Source: Aalborgiella sp043775055 (GTDB lineage Bacteria > Pseudomonadota > Gammaproteobacteria > Burkholderiales > Burkholderiaceae_C). Taken from it: a DNA stretch of 18,848 nucleotides. The notes below the pieces were generated by a model. The model had not been told where the DNA came from, did not search any database, and saw only the letters and a list, made by a program, of their open reading frames with translations. The stretch's first letter is position 1; the number at the start of each line of letters is the position of its first letter. This document shows, piece after piece, positions 13,687-18,848 of the stretch. A program made the translations under genes and the position numbers. The DNA is taken from the NCBI GenBank assembly GCA_043775055.1, contig JAYVSU010000056.1, forward strand, positions 1 through 18,848. The letters are read 5' to 3'.

Positions 13687-15194
13687 TAGAGTTCACCCAT
13701 CCTTTGATAGATTTCACGGTAGCTGTCTATCACTCGCGATTGTTGGTAGTAACGTTCTACACGGGCAATTCCCGCCCGCTGTGCTGCATTCCAGCGCTCC
13801 GGATTGGTGAGCAGCGCAAATGCAGCATGCGCTAAAGCATCGTGATCGCTTATTGGCACGATATCGCCAGCTCGCCCCAATGCGCGATCAGCAGGCTCCA
13901 TACCGTCGATGAGATCGCGGCAGGCTCCGACGTCTGTTGCTAGAACCGGCAATCCACTCGCATGGCTTTCTCCGATGACTAGTGGAAAGGCTTCGCTAAT
14001 CGAAGTTAGAGCAAGCAAGCCTAATTGCGGAAGTACGTCCTCTACCTTTTGAAAGCCCATGAAACGGATACGATCTTCCAGTCGCAAACTGCGTACCAGC
14101 GCCCTGCATTCGTCGACATAGCCGGGATCTTCCTCTTCCGGTCCGATGATCCAACCCTGTACCTCAGGTAATTTGATTGCTAGCACACCGATTGCACGGA
14201 TAAAGGTCTTGATATCTTTGATGGGAACAATGCGGCCGATTAATCCTACAACCATGGGGATTTTTGCTGAACGGAGTACACGCAAGGGTGTAAAACGCGC
14301 TAAATCGACACCGTTCGGAATAACGCGTGTGCGTGCCGGTGAGGCCCCGTCACGGATCTGACGCTCCCGGTTTTTCTCATAAAGCGTAATGATTGGGTCG
14401 GCAGCAACATATACCAGACGTCCGATTCCCTCAAACAGCCTTACCCAAGCTTGGTTATGGTGCTCCATGCCAGATGTTGGCACATTGGTGAACCACCCTT
14501 GCTGTTCTTGCAGGAACATGGATTGCAGTTCAATCATTCGTTCCTTGGTATAGATACCATGCTCAGTCAGAATGAGGGGGCGACCGGTCAGTTGTTTCAT
14601 CATCGCACCAAGCAAGCCGGCATAACCAGTTGATACGGCGTGAAAAGCCCTTGATGGAGCAATGGTACGCGCGATGGCAGCCAGCTTCATCAGCGGGGCG
14701 TGCATGTTGCGCACAGACCAAAAGTAGGACTGGAACGAAGCATCAGGACAATATCGGGCGTAGCTTTCGCTTATTTGTGACCATGCCGCCTTGCTACGAA
14801 AGAAATCCTTTGCGCAGGCACCATTTTTTTCGTCCTTTTGTAGCACCACCCGGTCAAGCCATTCCCTCTCTGGCTCGCCGTCTGGATTGCGAAACCAATC
14901 ATGCAGCTTTGCGCTGTCTGAGAAATACGCAGGATCGCCTGCGCGTTCCTTCGGTTCGCTCAGCTCGACGCCGTCCATCAAGTAATGACATTGAAGGCCG
15001 CGAACATTGGAGGGCAATTTGTACCGGATTTCATCATGCGCCGCCTGTTCCGCGCCAAGGTATACCAGAGAAAATTTGAAATCAGGAAGCCCCTCTATCA
15101 AATCATGCACCCAGCCTGAAACGCCGCCGCGTACAAACGGGTAAGTACCCTCCAGCAACAGTGTGACATCCATGTTATGTTCGGATTGCGTCAT
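13686..15194 (-). CDS. pelF: Pel glycosyltransferase PelF (GT4 family)
   Basis: A 502-residue cytoplasmic GT-B glycosyltransferase, close to PelF's usual length of about 507. It shows the N-terminal PelF signature VTLLLEGTYPFVRGGVSGWVH (9-30), the acceptor-side TEHGIYTKERM (210-220), the donor phosphate-binding GLIGRIVPIKDIKT with Arg321 and Lys326, and the GT4 E-x7-E motif E401-AFPLVIG-E409. PelF is the soluble synthase that polymerises the sugar from UDP-activated precursors and docks on PelD-PelE-PelG. The ATG at 15194 is preceded by GGGGGG at a suitable distance and overlaps the end of pelE by 20 bases. The inner Met at 15173 has no ribosome-binding site. Confidence 0.96.
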   Translation of the reverse strand: MTQSEHNMDVTLLLEGTYPFVRGGVSGWVHDLIEGLPDFKFSLVYLGAEQAAHDEIRYKLPSNVRGLQCHYLMDGVELSEPKERAGDPAYFSDSAKLHDWFRNPDGEPEREWLDRVVLQKDEKNGACAKDFFRSKAAWSQISESYARYCPDASFQSYFWSVRNMHAPLMKLAAIARTIAPSRAFHAVSTGYAGLLGAMMKQLTGRPLILTEHGIYTKERMIELQSMFLQEQQGWFTNVPTSGMEHHNQAWVRLFEGIGRLVYVAADPIITLYEKNRERQIRDGASPARTRVIPNGVDLARFTPLRVLRSAKIPMVVGLIGRIVPIKDIKTFIRAIGVLAIKLPEVQGWIIGPEEEDPGYVDECRALVRSLRLEDRIRFMGFQKVEDVLPQLGLLALTSISEAFPLVIGESHASGLPVLATDVGACRDLIDGMEPADRALGRAGDIVPISDHDALAHAAFALLTNPERWNAAQRAGIARVERYYQQSRVIDSYREIYQRMGEL

Positions 15195-16200
15195 TGATTT
15201 GTACCCCCCAGTAGGTCGATGCCTTGTTCAGCCGAAGTAGACTTCGCCCATTGCAGGCCTGAGACAGATGGTTTTTGACATCGGAATATCGCTGTCTGAG
15301 GAATGCAATCTCGGCAAGAAACGGTTCTATTTTTCGCGCGTCTATACCCGACTGTCTCGCACTCTCGAATGCACCGCTTGCGGCATCAAGCTGCTTTTCA
15401 TTCAGTAGAATGCGACCAAATAAGAACAGAAGTCCACCATCTTGAGTACTCCATTCAAGAGCGGCTTGTACATGCTGATGGGCGCGGTCGCACAGCATGA
15501 GCTGCGTTCTTCCCGGGGATGCACTGATATGGGCAAGTGCCCAGTAATCGTGTGCTAGCGCCTTATGCTGCAAAAAAAGCTGCTCTGAATCACCGTTGTC
15601 AAGTTGCAGATTCCGCTCGCGAATACGCGCTTCAATCGTTCTCTCTTTCCGATTCAGAAGGGCATATGCTAAGAGGCGGATGTCGTCTTCGGTGTCTTTC
15701 ATGGCCAGTCGTAACAATGGAACCGCATACTGATCTTTCAACGACAGTGTTGCAATCAGGGCTGCAGTCCGTTTCTTTGGATCAGCAGCATGTTGCAATG
15801 GTCCCGCCAGTTCGCCGGCTTGTGAGATACCGTCAAAGCCGCTTGGTTCGACGGGGTGGGTAGGTAGACCGAGAATGCGTGGATGATTCCACTCGCTGTA
15901 CTGGACATTCAAACGCCGATGTCTTAATGCGGGAATGATGCAGACAAGGAGCCCAATCATTCCCAGTACTGGAATAAAGGCGATGATTGTGAAAGCAAAT
16001 AGGTGCGATTCAAATCTTGGCTTGTGGTATGGGTCTGGCAGCAGCTTGAGAACCACCAGTGAAAAGAGCAGGCAAATTGTTGTGTGCCCCATAGATAATG
16101 CAAGCAGGTAACCTACAGAAGAACTAACCTCTGGCAGAAGACGTAAGATTCCGGCATCAAGAATCAGAGCGACTGCACAGGCCAACCATAACCAGATCAT
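15175..16200 (-). CDS. pelE: Pel inner-membrane scaffold protein PelE
   Basis: A 341-residue protein with hydrophobic helices at about 1-18, 26-53 and 66-92, then a cytoplasmic helical part. That part reads like repeats: the stretch from about 140 to 175 (AALIATLSLKDQYAVPLLRLAMKD) is HEAT-like and residues 235-330 are TPR-like (ALEWSTQDGGLLFLFGRILL, then AASGAFESARQSG). PelE has membrane helices plus TPRs and holds PelF to the PelD-PelG complex. Its ATG overlaps the pelD stop in ATGA, so the two are coupled. Sequence identity of PelE proteins is low, so the call leans on topology and position between pelD and pelF. Confidence 0.87.
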   Translation of the reverse strand: MIWLWLACAVALILDAGILRLLPEVSSSVGYLLALSMGHTTICLLFSLVVLKLLPDPYHKPRFESHLFAFTIIAFIPVLGMIGLLVCIIPALRHRRLNVQYSEWNHPRILGLPTHPVEPSGFDGISQAGELAGPLQHAADPKKRTAALIATLSLKDQYAVPLLRLAMKDTEDDIRLLAYALLNRKERTIEARIRERNLQLDNGDSEQLFLQHKALAHDYWALAHISASPGRTQLMLCDRAHQHVQAALEWSTQDGGLLFLFGRILLNEKQLDAASGAFESARQSGIDARKIEPFLAEIAFLRQRYSDVKNHLSQACNGRSLLRLNKASTYWGVQINDAIRT

Positions 16201-17690
16201 AGTGCGACCTCCGAAATGGAGTGCTGATTATTTCTAGGCGTCGCTTCAACTGCTTCTATCTCGCATGCGACGTAGACTTCCTTCAGAATTTCATCCGCTG
16301 TGCGATCCTTGTCCAGCATCCATAGATAGGTGACAATACCGTTGATTGCGGAGCTGCCGCCAACTTGTCCGTATTCCAGTCGCGTTAGATAGCTGTTAAC
16401 ACCGATCTCATCGGTCAAGGGTAAAAGCTTCAAAATCACCGTCTGGCCTTTTCGATTGATGGTGATCCAGCTTTGGTCTAATCCACGACTATTATGGCAA
16501 CAGTGCGTGATGAGTAGATCGCGGCGAGTAGCATCTACAATTTTGCACGCTACTAATGCAGCCGGAATAGCATGTTTGTTGGCGTCTATAAGGTTGCGCT
16601 GTAAGCTTTGCCGCAAAGTGAACGGGCCCTGTGTATCCCCCATTGGTCTAGTCCGACGCGCCAGAATATCTCCGATATGCCTACCCAGAACACTTAGTAC
16701 TTCAAACGTATCTTGATGGATGCTCAAAAACGGCATCTCGTTGATGCTGACAATGCCGTGAATGTGACCTGTGGCATCAATCAGTGGTACGACGGCTATT
16801 ACACTCTCGTGTATCGCTTGATTGCTCGCTCGGACACTGGTTAGCGAGCCAGTCATTAACGCTTCTCGTAGTAATGGGTTGAAGCGTGACAGCTCTTTCG
16901 CTTTACCAACTATGGCGATAGGAGGCATGCGCAAGATTCCTCGTCCGTTCATTCCATATACGGCCGCTGTATGGAGATTTCCGGCTTCTACCATGATATC
17001 TAAAAGCCAATCACCGATTCCGTCAAGCTGTTCACTGTGGGTTACATAGGAGTCCGGATCCCGCAGTTCTAGCCGTTCTAGCGCTGTCCGCAAATTGTTT
17101 GTGCTGCCGGCTACCCTTCGCTCAAGCTGTGAATGTGAGATTTGCAGAATCCGGTAAGTGCTGGTGAATTGTTCCAGTCGGTTTTGATGATAGTTGCACA
17201 GATACTGAAGTCGTCCCAGTCGTGCAGTCCAGATGTCACGAGCTTCACCGCAGACCATCCCGACAAGCAACAAACTGATTGCCTGTGTTTTTGGAAATTC
17301 ACCTAGTAAATCCGGTTTGAAATAGGTGATCACAGCAAGAGCAACAGTCGTCGCTAGGGCGCCGCCGGCACCCGGGAAAAAGCCATAGTGCAGACCCAGC
17401 AAAAGCGGACTCAGCACCAGCAACGGCAAGACAAATTGAATGTATTGAGTGTGGGAAAACCATAATAGTCCGGCCGGAATTAGGGCGCCTAGAACTATTA
17501 TTTCTAAATAGGCCAAAGCCGCCAGACCTGTATCGGCATCTGATTCAGAAAGATGTCTAGCTGCTACCCCGTTGCTGCTCATATGCGAACCACCTAGTGC
17601 GCAGTCGGGCCGTATCGATTTAGGTACGGCACTTGACAAGCGAACGTCTCGCGCTCGCATGAGCTCATCGAAGGGGAGTGACCATTTCAT
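16197..17690 (-). CDS. pelD: c-di-GMP receptor PelD, regulator of Pel export
   Basis: A 497-residue protein counted from the ATG at 17690, which has AGGAA at a good distance (the frame opens to an ATG at 17717 without one; an ATG at 17582 is also possible). Four hydrophobic helices occupy about 57-150, followed by a coiled stretch, a GAF domain (about 215-345) and a degenerate GGDEF domain (about 355-475). The GGDEF active site is absent, but the inhibitory-site motif RGLD is present at 402-405, with another Arg at 437. The spacing from first Arg to last Arg is 35, the same as R367 to R402 in P. aeruginosa PelD, where these residues and D370 bind c-di-GMP. This suggests Pel export here is c-di-GMP-gated. 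It lies directly after pelB and overlaps pelE. Confidence 0.93.
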   Translation of the reverse strand: MKWSLPFDELMRARDVRLSSAVPKSIRPDCALGGSHMSSNGVAARHLSESDADTGLAALAYLEIIVLGALIPAGLLWFSHTQYIQFVLPLLVLSPLLLGLHYGFFPGAGGALATTVALAVITYFKPDLLGEFPKTQAISLLLVGMVCGEARDIWTARLGRLQYLCNYHQNRLEQFTSTYRILQISHSQLERRVAGSTNNLRTALERLELRDPDSYVTHSEQLDGIGDWLLDIMVEAGNLHTAAVYGMNGRGILRMPPIAIVGKAKELSRFNPLLREALMTGSLTSVRASNQAIHESVIAVVPLIDATGHIHGIVSINEMPFLSIHQDTFEVLSVLGRHIGDILARRTRPMGDTQGPFTLRQSLQRNLIDANKHAIPAALVACKIVDATRRDLLITHCCHNSRGLDQSWITINRKGQTVILKLLPLTDEIGVNSYLTRLEYGQVGGSSAINGIVTYLWMLDKDRTADEILKEVYVACEIEAVEATPRNNQHSISEVAL

Positions 17691-17744
17691 AAGAATGTTC
17701 CTGATTCTGTCTATCATGGTGTCGTTGTAATGAACGCTATGTGC

Positions 17745-18848
17745 TCAAAACTCGTGACGGTACCAAGCGCCGACTCCGCGATTCGCCTTCGTTGACTGGC
17801 CGCCCTGGACATTGGTGTAAAACGTTTCAAACCTCAGCTGGCCAGCTTGCGATACCGGAATGCTAAATGCAGCACGCAGGTTATATGCGAGTTGGTTAGC
17901 AGGCCATTGCCGACCTATCCATCCATCAAGCTCACCATGGGGGCGACGCCCCACGCCGTCGGCCTGACCGAATCGCCACGTGGTGCCCACGCCAAGAGTG
18001 CTGAAGCGGGGGGCAAGAACGTTTTCAATAGTCTGCGACGACGGCACGACTACTCCAAGCAGGTTGGCCGGCAGCCGATCCACCAGTTTATTTTTTTCAG
18101 AGCTTCCAGATATCCGCATTTGCCATGTCGGAAGGCTCTTTAACACTGTCGTTCCGATCTCTCCTTCCAACCGATACCCGTGGCCCAGTGCATCATCGTT
18201 CCGAGTCTTGAAATACTGCCCTGCCAGTTCCATACGGGCATACGTCAAATCGGTCAGGTTGCTGCTGAGTCCGACAGAAATTTTGTCCTTCTTGCCGATA
18301 ACGCGTAGCGCGGAAGTTTCTTCAGTTAACCCGTTCAACGACATATCCAATCGGGCATTCAAGCGCTTTGTGAAGGCATGGGTCCATTCGAAGCGGCCAT
18401 ATGTTAACGAGTTGTCAGCTCGCTGATTGCCGCCAATCGTGAACCGCATCGGATCATCATTTATTGAAAGCTCGGCAAGTAGAGAAATATCTTTTTCGTT
18501 CCGAATTCCGGACGGCACTAAGCTGCTGCCTTCTGCACGCAGTGCGTTGTATGCTAGAAGCAGGGTAGCGCGCCCTTTATCTAACGGAAAGTTAGCCATA
18601 AGTTCGCTGCGTGCAATTTTCAAATCTGAAAGATTCCGAGTTTCGTATCCAACATCGATACGTCGGGCCAATAGAAGCCTGAGCTGATCCCGATGTTGGC
18701 GCAACAAATCACTGGATTCATCCTCCGCTTTCAGTAGGCTTTTTTCAGTCAGCGAAAGTGCGAGCACATCGCGACCAAGCCGCCGTAGCGCAGTGACCCG
18801 ATCAGCCGTTGAAAGATCTTGTTCTCGCTGCAATAGAAGCTGCTCGAT
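17745..18848 (-). CDS. pelB: Outer-membrane Pel exporter PelB, C-terminal part (cut by window edge)
   Basis: The minus-strand frame is open to the right edge and gives the last 367 residues of a larger protein. The first part is helical and TPR-like (ADRVTALRRLGRDVLALSLTEKS, then SDLLRQHRDQLRLLLARR). The second, from about residue 130, has alternating beta strands of an outer-membrane barrel (YGRFEWTHAF, LNARLDMSLNG, GVGTTWRFG) and ends in WYRHEF with the C-terminal Phe typical of barrel proteins. P. aeruginosa PelB is about 1190 residues with many TPRs before a 16-strand barrel, so most of the TPR part is outside the window. Only about 50 bases separate its stop from the start of pelD, so no pelC lies there. 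Confidence 0.88.
   Translation of the reverse strand: MEQLLLQREQDLSTADRVTALRRLGRDVLALSLTEKSLLKAEDESSDLLRQHRDQLRLLLARRIDVGYETRNLSDLKIARSELMANFPLDKGRATLLLAYNALRAEGSSLVPSGIRNEKDISLLAELSINDDPMRFTIGGNQRADNSLTYGRFEWTHAFTKRLNARLDMSLNGLTEETSALRVIGKKDKISVGLSSNLTDLTYARMELAGQYFKTRNDDALGHGYRLEGEIGTTVLKSLPTWQMRISGSSEKNKLVDRLPANLLGVVVPSSQTIENVLAPRFSTLGVGTTWRFGQADGVGRRPHGELDGWIGRQWPANQLAYNLRAAFSIPVSQAGQLRFETFYTNVQGGQSTKANRGVGAWYRHEF

Overview
The window looks like a chromosomal segment from a Gram-negative proteobacterium. A betaproteobacterium of the order Burkholderiales is my best guess, from the general look of the proteins (CbpA/CbpM pair, bactofilin, BCCP-carboxyltransferase fusion, Pel-type exopolysaccharide genes); this is inference, because no rRNA or other phylogenetic marker is present. 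In the lines I counted, GC was near 58% on the left and about 45-50% in the exopolysaccharide part. Almost every gene lies on the minus strand, so transcription runs right to left.

Left part (1-5878, minus strand): a truncated AEC-family transporter; a fused biotin-carrier/carboxyltransferase subunit with a clear operator-like dyad just upstream; an orphan membrane histidine kinase; a bactofilin; and the translationally coupled co-chaperone pair cbpA-cbpM. These look like ordinary housekeeping or accessory genes.

Middle and right part (about 5969-18848): a locus for a Pel-type exopolysaccharide (a cationic, GalNAc/GalN-containing biofilm polymer). Reading along the minus strand, the order is pelB (3' part only), pelD, pelE, pelF, pelG, a small secreted basic protein, and a stand-alone secreted deacetylase. 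A hairpin terminator at 9851-9883 separates the deacetylase from a convergent plus-strand lipoprotein of the GH114 type. A 560-base divergent spacer follows, then a minus-strand pair: a UDP-GlcNAc/UDP-Glc 4-epimerase (PelX-like) and a stand-alone PelA-type glycoside hydrolase. A decayed stretch (5969-6275) lies between this pair and cbpA.

Proposed working model: the epimerase makes UDP-GalNAc; the cytoplasmic glycosyltransferase PelF polymerises it; PelD, PelE and PelG form the c-di-GMP-gated inner-membrane export complex; the separate deacetylase and hydrolase(s) modify or trim the polymer in the periplasm; and PelB exports it through the outer membrane. The main novelty is architectural. 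The jobs that single-chain PelA carries out in Pseudomonas seem to be divided among separate proteins, an arrangement that recalls the fungal galactosaminogalactan cluster (Uge3, Agd3, Ega3). No pelC lies between pelB and pelD. PelD keeps RGLD plus an Arg exactly 35 residues after the first Arg, the same spacing as the c-di-GMP contacts of P. aeruginosa PelD. I saw no tRNA, rRNA, CRISPR array or insertion sequence.
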